Positions 55,384-64,000 of a stretch of 64,000 bases of DNA are shown one piece after another. The notes beneath the pieces are model-generated. The model saw only the letters and a program-made list of their open reading frames with translations. It ran no database searches and was not told the origin of the DNA. Both the position numbers and the translations under genes were made by a program. Numbering within the stretch: the stretch's first letter is position 1; every line of letters begins with the position of its first letter. This stretch comes from Cephalopachus bancanus (lineage: Eukaryota; Chordata; Mammalia; Primates; Tarsiidae): assembly GCA_027257055.1 (NCBI GenBank), contig JAPVLO010000056.1, positions 8,894,501-8,958,500 of the forward strand, in the 5' to 3' direction.

Positions 55384-57188
55384 GGTAAATGTTACTTTAA
55401 TTGAGGTAAGTATGATAATCTATAAAGTCACTTAACCCGAAAAATGCTAACTGCAGCTAGCTCACAGTAGGTTGGAAGCAGGCAATAGAATCCAAAATTC
55501 CCGAAAGCCCCTTGGCTTTGGGCAATTCCCACTCTGCCCTCAGATCACTGCATCTACCTAAGTGATACCTGCCTCAACTTAGGAGACTGCTCGTTTAAGT
55601 AACCAAAACAAAAGAAAGCACAAGTTATACATGTTCGTGTTAAGGAAGATGACCATCTGGGCACCTTCCTCACTCCATATCACAGACTATTATTAGGTTT
55701 TCCTGCCAGAGTAAAAGCCAATGGCATGAATATCCTGTTTAGTCCTGGTAGGGGGGTGGGTTGCATTCCTGAAATAGGTGTGCAAACGAAATCAGTGTAT
55801 ACGCAGTTGTTTTAGCATGGCCCCTGTGGAGATGCCTTGTAGGGCAGCATTGTTCTCTTCAAATCCCCTGAATTCACTGCATCCCTTAGGTAACAGCCAC
55901 CTTCTGCTACCATTCCTACAATTATCGGTCAATCCTGGATCACTTCAGTAATGTTTATCATACCCTTCATAATGTCAAAGGGCTCCAGCAATCTTTAAAG
56001 GTCTCCTGACCCATCCTGACTGTCTTTCCTCTACTTTTCACTTAAAGACACCTCAAGCTGCCTTGAAAATGCATTTTAACGCCCCGTATGATGCCCTTCC
56101 TTTGTTTCTTTGTAACAAATTGCTATTCATGTGTGTCTTTTGTCCACCATTATGGGTTTGCCAGAACACCACAGGCTACAGTAAAGTACATCCATTGCAG
56201 ACCACAGTCAACTCGGAACTTCAAGATGAACAGTTCCCAGAACGAAAACAGATGGCCAGAGTTCCCATGTCCTAGGAGTTCAAAGACCAAGCACGTACAA
56301 CAGCCCAGAAAGCATAATGGGAGAAGGGGAGAATACATGGTATACTTAAATGTCAGTAACATACATAATGTTTACATGGGAAATATTTTAGAGCCAGAGA
56401 TACAGAAAATCAGTGTTGCTTAAAGCTCTTCTTCTCTGTCCCAATGAACATTGTTTCGAAAGATCATCTTGGAAGGTTGTAAACTTATTTTCAAATGATC
56501 AAAACACTTTTAGAATTCTGTTGGGAAAGGCCTTTGCAGATTAAAGCATGTTCTTCTGGTCATCCTTGAGGATGAGAAATTGTCATTATTTGAGACTGGC
56601 TCTTATTTTAGCTTCTAAAAGTGAGTAGTAGAAAAGTGGATACTCGAGCCAGTACTAATTAGGGACCAAAAGTTACATGTAAGTATAAAGTAATTGGACT
56701 GATTTTCTTCTTATGGCTATCTATAGCCTATCTCATAAATTTTATAATGCTTTATGATCACTTTGGAGTGCTTTACAGACAAGAACTCAAAAATGCACAT
56801 GGCACCAGAAAGAAGAAGATAGGGAAGAAAAAAAAACATTTAAATTATAATATTCATTATTTACCATGATCAAAAATGATTACCAATAGCTCTTTATTGT
56901 CAGCTATTGAGCCAGTTTTAAGAATCTATTTGCTTGGTCTAAAATAATAAGCAAGACTTAAAATATGTATGTGTGTGTATGTATATATGTGTATGATGAT
57001 GAAGTTTTGTTATACGTTAGAGAAATCTACTTAAAGTTGGGAAGACATTTATATAATTAGTATCATTAATGTTCTATCATATAGCTAGCCTTAAATACTC
57101 ATATACAGAATTTTGTTATGTGTAAAACTACTCTCTTCTTAGTATCTCCAAGAAAATTTGTTTTCCCGTTCCCATAAGATTAGTCTGG
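55384..57188. other. 1.8-kb repeat-poor interval
   Basis: No Alu, L1 or recognised gene. Overlapping open frames at 56063-56423 reach 111 codons but have no family resemblance, splice context or start context that I can defend. Confidence 0.5.
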
Positions 57189-57489
57189 GCTGGGCTCGAT
57201 GGCTCAGCCTGTGATCCCAGCACTTTAGGAGGCTGAGGTGAGTGAATTGCCTGAGTCCACGGGTTCGAGACCCGCTTGGCCAACTTGGCGAGACCTCATC
57301 TCTACAATAAATCAAAAATTAGCCAGGTGTGATAGAACGCTCCTGTAGTTCCGGCTGTACTTGGAAGGCTGAGGCAGAAGGATCGCCAGAGCCCAGCAGG
57401 TAGAGGCTGTGGTGGCCAGGAGCGTGCCACTGCACTCCAGTCTGGGCAACGGAGTGAGACTCCAACTCAAAAAAAAAAAAAAAAAAAAA
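57189..57489 (+). repeat. Alu dimer, plus strand
   Basis: Imperfect target-site duplication AAGA[T/C]TA[G/C]TCTG. Confidence 0.94.
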
Positions 57490-57641
57490 GACTACTCTGT
57501 ACTCAACCTGGTTTGATATTGGTAAATGTTCATTTTGGCATAAGAAAAAATATTTCAATATACATTTTTGAAACCTATTAAAAACATTTTCATATTAAAA
57601 CATAACTCCTAGAAGCCTTGGTTTGAAATTAAGCTTTGCCA

Positions 57642-57643
<2 letters not shown>

Positions 57644-57738
<95 letters not shown>
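57644..57738. repeat. Compound (GT)21(GA)26 microsatellite
   Basis: Uninterrupted GT tract directly joined to an uninterrupted GA tract. Confidence 0.98.
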
Positions 57739-57740
<2 letters not shown>

Positions 57741-57764
57741 ATTGGCCAGTAGGGCATACTCAAA

Positions 57765-58041
57765 TTTTTTTTTTTTTTTAGTTGAACTCTCACTCTGTCG
57801 CCCAGACTGGAGTTCAGCGGTCACTCCCGGCCACCGCAGCCTCGACCTGCTAGGCTCCAGCGATTCTTCCACCTCAACCTTCCAAGTAGCTGGAACTACA
57901 GGCACACGCTACCACGCCCAGCTAATTTTTGATTTATTGTAGAGATGAGGTCTCGCCAAGTTGCCCAGGCGGGTCTCGAACCTGCAGGCTCAGGCAATCC
58001 ACTCACCTCAGCCTCGCAAAGCGCAGGATTACAGGCTGAGC
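57765..58041 (-). repeat. Alu dimer, minus strand, 5' end shortened
   Basis: The left arm ends at GGCTGAGCC instead of the full start. Target-site duplication CTCAAATTTT. Confidence 0.94.
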
Positions 58042-58390
58042 CCTCAAATTTTATGTATCTTTTTGCCAGGGTGAGGGGTTGGTCACTGTTTTAACTTTTT
58101 TTTTCCCAAGTTGTTTCTACAGCAGACATATTTTTGAGGCCTATCCATCCTTGAGTCCAGCAATTATACATTTAGAGTGTACAAGTATATGCCCTTAGTC
58201 AACAACATGTACAAAGCTACAAAATGTCATCTATACAGATCTAAAACAATTTAAAAATATTCTTTACCAACTATTAACTGAATGAGTTTACTGGAATACA
58301 CATTTCAAAACTTTCAGCCAGCTGCCTTTTTGCGGGGGGGTGTTAAATTGTTTTATTCACTGCAGTACATTTCATAAAGATGGCAAAATA
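58042..58390. other. Unassigned interval
   Basis: No repeat or gene recognised. It could belong to the UBE2W pseudogene's 3' UTR further right, but this cannot be told from the sequence alone. Confidence 0.4.
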
Positions 58391-58682
58391 GGCCAGTCAG
58401 TGGCTCAGCCTATAATCCCAGCCCTTTGGGAGGCCGAGGCAAGTGGATTGTCTGAGCCCACAGGTTCAAGATCCACCCGGGTAAAACTTGGTGAGACCTC
58501 GTCTCTATGATAAAAGAAAAATTAGATGGGCATGGTAGCACGCACCTGTAATTCCAGATACTTGGAAGGTTGAGGCAGAAGGATCGCCGGAGCCCAGCAG
58601 GTCAAGGCTGTGGTGACTGGGAGCAGCCAGTGCACTCCAGTCTGGGCGACAGAGTCAGACTTCAACTCAAAAAAAAAAAAAC
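58391..58682 (+). repeat. Alu dimer, first of three, plus strand
   Basis: Adjoins the next Alu with only ACA between its tail and the next start. Confidence 0.93.
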
Positions 58683-58684
58683 AA

Positions 58685-58974
58685 GCCGGGCTCAGTGGCT
58701 CAGCTTGTAATCCTACACCTTGGGAGGCTGAAGTGAGTGAATTGCCTGAGCCCGCAGATTCGAGACCCGCCTGGGCAACTTGACGAGAACTCATCTCTAC
58801 AATCAATCAAAAAATCAGCCAGGCGTGGTAGCACGCTCCTGTAGTTCCAGCTACTTGGAAGGCTGAGGCGGAAGGATTGCCAGACCCAAGCAGGTTGAGG
58901 CTGTGGTGGCCGGGAGCGGCCACTGCACTCCAGTCTGGGCGACAGAGTGAGACTCCAACTCAAAAAAAAAAAAA
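58685..58974 (+). repeat. Alu dimer, second of three (AATCAGCC intermediate)
   Basis: Keeps CAACTTGA but has AATCAGCCAGGC. Confidence 0.94.
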
Positions 58975-58996
58975 CCAAAACATTAAACTTCTGTTG

Positions 58997-59279
58997 ACCG
59001 GGCACAGAGGCTCATGCCTGTAATCCCAGTACCTTGGAAGGCGGAGACGAGAGGATTGCCTGAGACCACGGGTTCAAGATCAGCCTGAGCAATATGGTAA
59101 GAACTCGTCTCTACAAAAAATCAGCTGGGCTTGGTGGCACATGCCTGTGGCTCCAGCTACTTGGAAGGCTGAGGTGGAAGGATCACCTGAGCCCAGCAGG
59201 TCATAGCTGCGATGGTCACGAGTGTGCCACTGCACTCCAGCCTGGGTGACAGAGTGAGACTCCAAATCGAAAAAAAAAA
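58997..59279 (+). repeat. Alu dimer, third of three, older
   Basis: Old-type left arm (ACCGGGCACAGAGGCTCATGCC). Confidence 0.92.
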
Positions 59280-59661
59280 TTAAGCCTCTGTCAAAAAATG
59301 TATTTCTTATTTTCAGGTACAGAATTAAAGGAAAGAGAATACTTACAAGTAAATAAAACTTACAAGAAAAACCAAACTTTTTCAATAAAAATATTGTAAC
59401 ATTCAAAATTTGACTTAAAACATAACAACAACAAAAAAAGATTGGAAACAAAAATCTTTATGAATTTTCCTAGCACAAATGAGTGAAATAGTGGTTAGGC
59501 AGTAAAGCTCATGCTGATGGCTAGCAGAAAGTAACAGGTGTAATCTACTTTGAAAAAATATTTTACATACAAATAACAGAGCCATATTATGTACTGCAGC
59601 AATTTAGTCATCACTGTCATTTTTCTGACTTCCAAAATAAAGCCTTGATTAAACCATTCGT

Positions 59662-59940
59662 GCCGGGCTCGGTGGCATACCCTATAATCCCAGCACTTTG
59701 GGAGGCCGAGGCGAGTGGGTCAAGACCCCCCCAAGCAACCTGGCAAGACCTCATCTCTACAATCAAAAAAAAAAAAAAATTAGCCGGGCGTGGTAGCACG
59801 TGCCTGTAGTTCCAGTTACTTGGAAGGCTGAGACGGAAGGATCGCCAGAGCCCAGCAGGTCGAGGCTGCAGTGGCCGGGAGCATGCCACTGCACTCTAGT
59901 CTAGGCAACAGAGTGAGACTCCAACTCAAAAAAAAGAGAA
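59662..59940 (+). repeat. Alu dimer with left-arm deletion
   Basis: The B-box region is missing (GAGGCGAGTGGGTCAAGACC). Target-site duplication AAACCATTC[G/A]T. Confidence 0.94.
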
Positions 59941-59944
59941 AAAA

Positions 59945-60675
59945 ACCATTCATACCTTATATTATTCATATCTCTACTTCAGAGATCAAGGAATAAATAC
60001 AACAAATGAATTTACATTCACCATAGGGATAACGTACTGTACCTCTCTTCCGATGTTACTTGAAAATCTTCCATGTCAAAACAGTTTGACAGCAGATACA
60101 AACAACTGAATAAATATGCAACGAGCTTTCATTACGATCCTTTAAAGATCCATGTTAATTCATGCTGTTAATGTAAGATCACAGTGCATAGAATCCAAAT
60201 ATAAATAGCTGGGATGAATTTCAAAGTCATGTTGGATCTCTCATCTTATTTATAATCCCATTGTAACTGATAAATTCATTTCGTAGTCCCTACCATGCAT
60301 TCAGCCATTGAGTGGCAGGAGCGAATGAAAACCTTTCCTATTCTGTCCGCTGCCAGCAATGAACATACCAAAACCACCAAGGAAGTCATTGTTATTGCAC
60401 AATACGAGTGGACCTGGAACTTTTCCAAAAGATTAAAAATAAAAAGTTAAAAGAGGAATTATATTTGACATTTCTTGACATCTGTATTAATACTGTATGG
60501 CTAATAAAAGCATGCCAGTTGCCTGGACTGAATCAGTGACCAACACATGCCCAAAATTCACACAAGTAAAGATGTAGAAAAAGGAAGTAGTCTTCATTGC
60601 TTATAGGTTACTTCCCGTCGAAGGTTAAAGTTCAAGGACTGAATGATCAAAGTGTTCATTTTCTCAGTAGGACCA
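59945..60675 (-). other. Probable 3' UTR part of the UBE2W pseudogene
   Basis: Repeat-free DNA continuing past the UBE2W C-terminus on the minus strand. Attribution is by position only, since I cannot recall the UTR sequence reliably. Confidence 0.4.
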
Positions 60676-60781
60676 TCATCTGCTAGGAGGATAACAATGG
60701 CCTCGAATAGTATCATCATGATGCCACCACTTCGTTTTCTTTGGATTCTTGTTACATGTTTGCACATAAAAAGAATTATCA

Positions 60782-61079
60782 GCCGGGCTCGGTGGCTCAG
60801 CCCATAATCCCGCGCCTTTGGGAGGCTGAGGTGAGTGGATTGCCTGAGCCCGCGGGTTCGAGACCTGCCTGGGCAACTTGGCGAGACCTCATCTCTACAA
60901 TAAATTTTAAAAATAGTCGGCGTGGTAGCACGCACTTGTAGTTCCAGCTACTCGGAAGGCTGAGGCGGAAGGATCGTGGAGCCCAGCAGGTCGAGGTTGC
61001 GGTGGCCGGGAGCAGCCATTGCACTCCAGTCTGGGTGACACAGTGAGACTCTAACTCAAAAAAAAAAAAAAAAAAAAAA
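60782..61079 (+). repeat. Alu dimer at the left junction of the UBE2W gap
   Basis: Near-consensus Alu. The left flank AAAAGAATTATC is UBE2W sequence, but no matching copy follows the tail, so the right target site is lost. Confidence 0.94.
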
Positions 61080-61165
61080 TGGCCGAGGCGAGAGGATTGT
61101 CTGGGTTCTAGACCAGCCTGGGGAAACTTGGTGAGACTTCATCTCTACAATAAATCAAAAAATTA
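61080..61165 (+). repeat. Partial Alu left arm
   Basis: Starts inside an arm (GGCCGAGGCGAGAGG) and runs to the linker ATAAATCAAAAAATTAG. Lacks both true ends. Confidence 0.88.
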
Positions 61166-61167
61166 GA

Positions 61168-61480
61168 CCAGGGTCGGTGGCTCAGTCTGTCATCCCAGCA
61201 CTTTGGAAGGCCAAGGCAAGTGAATTGCCTAAACCCATGGGTTCGAGATCCATCTGGGCAACTTGGCGAGACCTCGTCTCTACAATAAATTTAAAAAAAT
61301 TAGCCAGGCGTGGTAGCGCATGCCTGCAGTTCCGGTACGTGGAAGGCTGAAGCGGAAGGCTTGCTGGAGCCCGGCACGTTGACTCTGGGGTGGCCAAGGG
61401 CGCTCCACTGCGCTCCAGCTTGGGTGATGGAGTGAGACTACAACTCAAAAAAGAAAAGAAAAGAAAAGAAAAATATATAT
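61168..61480 (+). repeat. Alu dimer at the right junction of the UBE2W gap
   Basis: Diverged dimer with an (AAAAG)n tail and short (AT)n run next to UBE2W sequence. Confidence 0.92.
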
Positions 61481-61726
61481 ATGTATATGATTGGGTAATT
61501 TAATTTTGAACACTCTTTTCATTTAAAATCATCTTAAAAGGTGGGTCATTTTGCCAAGACAACAGTTCTTTCTGTAGTTGTTTCTGCACTGATGCCATGA
61601 TGGAACCATTCTTCCAAAACATTTTTTGTATCTCAACTCTTTTAATAGTCTGCAAATTCACTAGGTTAGGATTCATACTCGACACATTTAGTAAGATTTC
61701 AATAAATGCTTGCATTTAAGAATTCA

Positions 61727-62022
61727 TTTTTTTAGACAGGGTCTTGCTCTGTTGCCCAGGCTGAAGTGCAATGGCATAATCTTAGTTCACTGCAACCTCA
61801 AACTGCTGAGCTCAAGTCATTCTCCTGTCTCAGCCTCTGGAGTAACTAGGATTGCAGGTGTGTGTCAGTATGCCCAGTTAATTTTTCTTTTCCTTTTTTT
61901 GGGGGGGAGGGTTGAGATAAGAGTTTCACCATGTTGCCCAGGCTGGTCTTGCACTTTTGGGTTCAAGTGATCCTCCCACCTTGGCCTCCCAAGGTGCTGA
62001 GATTATGGGTGTGAGGCATCTT
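61727..62022 (-). repeat. Old Alu dimer (J-like), minus strand
   Basis: 'gacagggtcttgctctgttgcccaggctg' and 'ccatgttgcccaggctggtcttg' are classical early Alu phrases. Confidence 0.9.
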
Positions 62023-62050
62023 TTTTTCCCCTTGTTATTATTCTTTTCTT

Positions 62051-62335
62051 TTTTTTTTTTTAGTCGGAGTCTCTGTCATCCAGGCTAGAGTGTAGTGACA
62101 CATTCACAGCCACCACAGCCTCGACCTGCTGGGCTCAGACGACCCTTCTACCTCAGCCTTTTAAGTAGCTGGAACTACAGGCATGTGCTACCACACCCAA
62201 CATATTTTTTGATTTATTGTAGAGATGAGGTCTCACCAAGTTGCTCAAGCTGGTCTTGAACCCACGAGCTCAGGCAATCCTCTTGCCTCGGCCTCCCCAA
62301 AGTGTAGGATTACAGGCTGAGCCACTGGGCTGGCC
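62051..62335 (-). repeat. Alu dimer, minus strand, at the MER2 edge
   Basis: Target-site duplication TTGTTATTATTCTT before and after. Confidence 0.95.
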
Positions 62336-62339
62336 CTTT

Positions 62340-62585
62340 GTTATTATTCTTAATAAAGTATAACAGCTATTTCCATAGAATTTACATTCAATTATGTACC
62401 ACAAGTAATCTAGAGATCATTTAAAGTAAGTGGGATTGAGCACTTTGAACTACTAAAAGAGAAAAACAAAAGTATATGGAAGGATTGCATAAGTTATATG
62501 CAAATACTACACCATTTTATAAAAGGATGTGAGCATCCGTGGATTTGGAGGGGTCCTGGCACCAGTCTCCCATGGATACTAATGG
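62340..62585 (+). mobile_element. MER2/Tigger1-like element fragment
   Basis: 'aagtaatctagagatcatttaaagta', 'gcataagttatatgcaaatactacaccattttataaaagg' and 'gtgagcatccgtggatttggaggggtcctgg' follow MER2. The left part is missing or was split by the Alu at 62051-62335. Confidence 0.88.
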
Positions 62586-62795
62586 AATACGATATTTTCC
62601 ATCATAAAACTCTTTTTTTCCTTTATCACATTTTGTGCTTTTTTGTTTCTTGTTTATTTTCTGTCTGCTCCATCAGGCCCTGGGGTCATGAGAATGGGAC
62701 CATATCTATTTGGTGACCACTGTATACATAATACCAGGTGTATCGTAGGTTTGCGTTCATTTGCCTAATTGAATGAATGAAACAATGCCAGATAC

Positions 62796-63092
62796 GCTGG
62801 GCTCGGTGGCTCAGCCTGTAATCCCGCGCTTTGGGAGGCTGAGGTGAGTGAATTGCCTGAGCCCGAGGGTTCGAGACCCGCCTGGGCAACTTGGCGAGAC
62901 CTCATCTTACAATAAATAAAAAATTTAAATTTGGGGCGTGGTAGCGCGTGCCTGTATTTCCCAGCTATTTGGGAAAGGCTGAGGCGGAAGGATCGCCGGA
63001 GCCCAGCAGGTTGAGGCTGCGGTGACCAGGAGCGGCCACTGCACTCCAGTCTGGGCAACAGAGTGAGACTCCAACTAAAAAAAAAAAAAAAA
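62796..63092 (+). repeat. Alu dimer, plus strand
   Basis: Altered linker (AAATTTAAATTTGGGGCG). Target-site duplication AATGCCAGATAC. Confidence 0.95.
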
Positions 63093-63184
63093 ATGCCAGA
63101 TACATGGATTTTATACTGTAGTGTGTTTGATGACTTCAGTATCTTAATAAGTTTCAACCTCAAGTACTATAATAGCTAAAACAT

Positions 63185-63390
63185 TAGGCCTGGGTTCAAA
63201 TTCCAGTTGAAGTACTTACTAGCTATGTAACCTTGAGCAATTTACTTAAACCCTCTTAATCTCAATTTCTTCAAAAACGTGCTGAAATACGATCTACTTC
63301 TCAGAGTTGTGAGAAATGGATGGCAGTATTCCTCCCTCTCTATGCAGCTATTAAGTACTCAATAAATAGTTGATATTATTATTCATATTA
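63185..63390 (+). repeat. MIR SINE
   Basis: 'ggcctgggttcaaattccag', 'cttactagctatgtaaccttgagcaatttacttaaacc' and 'tattaagtactcaataaatag' define a nearly full MIR. Confidence 0.88.
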
Positions 63391-63405
63391 GAATTTCTTT
63401 TGTCA

Positions 63406-63690
63406 GCTGGGCTCAGTGGCTCAGCCTGTAATCCCGCGCTTTGGAGGGTGAGGTGAGTGGATTGCCTGAGCCCAAAGTTTGAGACCTCCTGGGCAATTTG
63501 GTGAGACCTCATCCCTGCAGTAAAAGAAAAAAAATTAACTGGGTGTGGTAGCATGCCTATAGTTCTGGCTACTTGGAAGGCTGAGGCGGAAGGATCGCTG
63601 GAGCCCAGCAGGTGGAGGCTGCGGTGGCTGGGAGCGGCCACTGCACTCCAGTCTGGGCGACAGAGTGAGACTCCTACCAAAAAAAAAAAG
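63406..63690 (+). repeat. Alu dimer, plus strand
   Basis: Left-arm B box decayed (AAAGTTTGAGACC). A tail 63680-63690. Confidence 0.94.
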
Positions 63691-63754
63691 TTAATGAGGT
63701 TATTTTTTATTTTTATTTATTTATTGATCACAACTATTTATTTATTTATTTATT

Positions 63755-64000
63755 TTGAGTTGGATTATCATTCTGTCACCCAGGCAGGAGGGCACTGGCA
63801 CAGCCACCACAGTCTCGACCTGCTGGGTTCAGAGGATCCTTCTGTCTCAGCCTTCCAAGTAACTGGAACTACAGGCATGCACCACCACGCCCTGCTAATT
63901 TTTTGATTTATTGTAGAGGTGAGGTCTTACCAAGTTGCCAGGGCTGGTCTCGAACCCGTGAACTCAGGCAATTCTCTCATCTTGGCTTCTCAAAGTGCTG
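63755..64000 (-). repeat. Alu dimer, minus strand, cut by window end
   Basis: T tail expanded to (TTTA)n at 63705-63755. The 5' end lies beyond the window. Confidence 0.93.

Larger units (their letters stand above)
60676..61600 (-). pseudogene. UBE2W: UBE2W (ubiquitin-conjugating enzyme E2 W) processed pseudogene, middle replaced by Alus
   Basis: UBE2W is an E2 enzyme that attaches ubiquitin to protein N-termini. On the minus strand, 61598-61483 reads MASVQKQLQKELL and continues to NDPPFKMILNEKSVQN. This corresponds to the first ~37 residues, and then a TAA stands where a serine codon is expected. The C-terminal part reads [18 protein letters not shown] and HHDDT at 60780-60700, with the natural stop lost. 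The two parts are contiguous in mRNA order, with no intron between known exon joints, so this is a retrocopy. About 80 codons with the catalytic cysteine region are missing, and three Alu pieces (60782-61480) sit in their place. Sequence to the left (59945-60675) is probably 3' UTR; its end was not found. Confidence 0.88.

Noticed and set aside
56063..56423. Overlapping open frames up to 111 codons in repeat-poor DNA
   Set aside because: No recognisable domain, splice signals, Kozak context or second-frame evidence. Length is not exceptional for a 64-kb window.
61500..61715. 71-codon minus-strand open frame as an intact UBE2W exon
   Set aside because: The upstream codons are not UBE2W, a stop replaces the next expected residue and the middle of the protein is absent, so a processed pseudogene explains it better.

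Overview
This 64 kb window looks like primate nuclear DNA with almost no protein-coding content. The main evidence is the repeats. More than 60 dimeric 7SL-derived SINEs of Alu architecture (left arm, A-rich linker, right arm, A tail) lie on both strands, together with L1 fragments, MIR, L2, an MLT1 LTR and Tigger, hAT and mariner DNA transposons. The dominant Alus are not anthropoid AluS/AluY, nor the tRNA-headed galago/loris type. They start GCCGGGCTCGGTGGCTCAGCC, carry a perfect Pol III B box inside a tRNA T-arm-like stem, and use the linker ACAATAAATCAAAAATTAGCC. A separate primate Alu lineage fits best. A tarsier is my leading inference, but this is not proven from the window.

Layout. 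1-12.6 kb: L1 3' end, Tigger fragment, Alus, MLT1, L2, MIR and a MER3-like hAT element in otherwise unrecognised DNA. 12.6-14.2 kb: an RPSA (40S ribosomal protein SA) processed pseudogene, itself interrupted by an antisense, 3'-truncated 7SK RNA retrocopy. 17.3-18.5 kb: a mariner remnant broken by an Alu. 20.9-22.1 kb: an L1 3' end into which 156 bp of its own upstream flank has been copied. 25.2-29.4 kb: a conspicuous SINE/LINE-free block with a CpG-rich patch near 28.6-28.77 kb. 30.87 kb and 36.9-37.4 kb: two exon-like stretches on the + strand. The first is open with good splice sites. The second is long but carries two TGA stops. They may belong to one unrecognised gene. 40.9-51.2 kb: old L1 copies densely riddled with Alus, MER2 and a MER8-like Tigger. 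51.2-51.8 kb: a second, different mariner. 53-55.4 kb: Alu clusters with odd target-site duplications. 60.6-61.6 kb: a UBE2W processed pseudogene whose middle is replaced by Alu sequence. 61.7-64 kb: more Alus, a MER2/Tigger fragment and a MIR.

No operon, CRISPR array, functional RNA gene or complete protein-coding gene is visible. The biology here is retrotransposition and its by-products: nested insertions that give relative dates, tailless retrocopies, template-switch scars, repeated use of one target site, and possibly a primate lineage with its own mariner. I did not find a new multi-gene system. The strongest unusual items are the T-arm-like Alu promoter, the 7SK-in-RPSA nest, the templated 156-bp insertion, the snap-back hairpin at an Alu 5' end, the 51-bp direct repeat around one Alu, and the two exon candidates.
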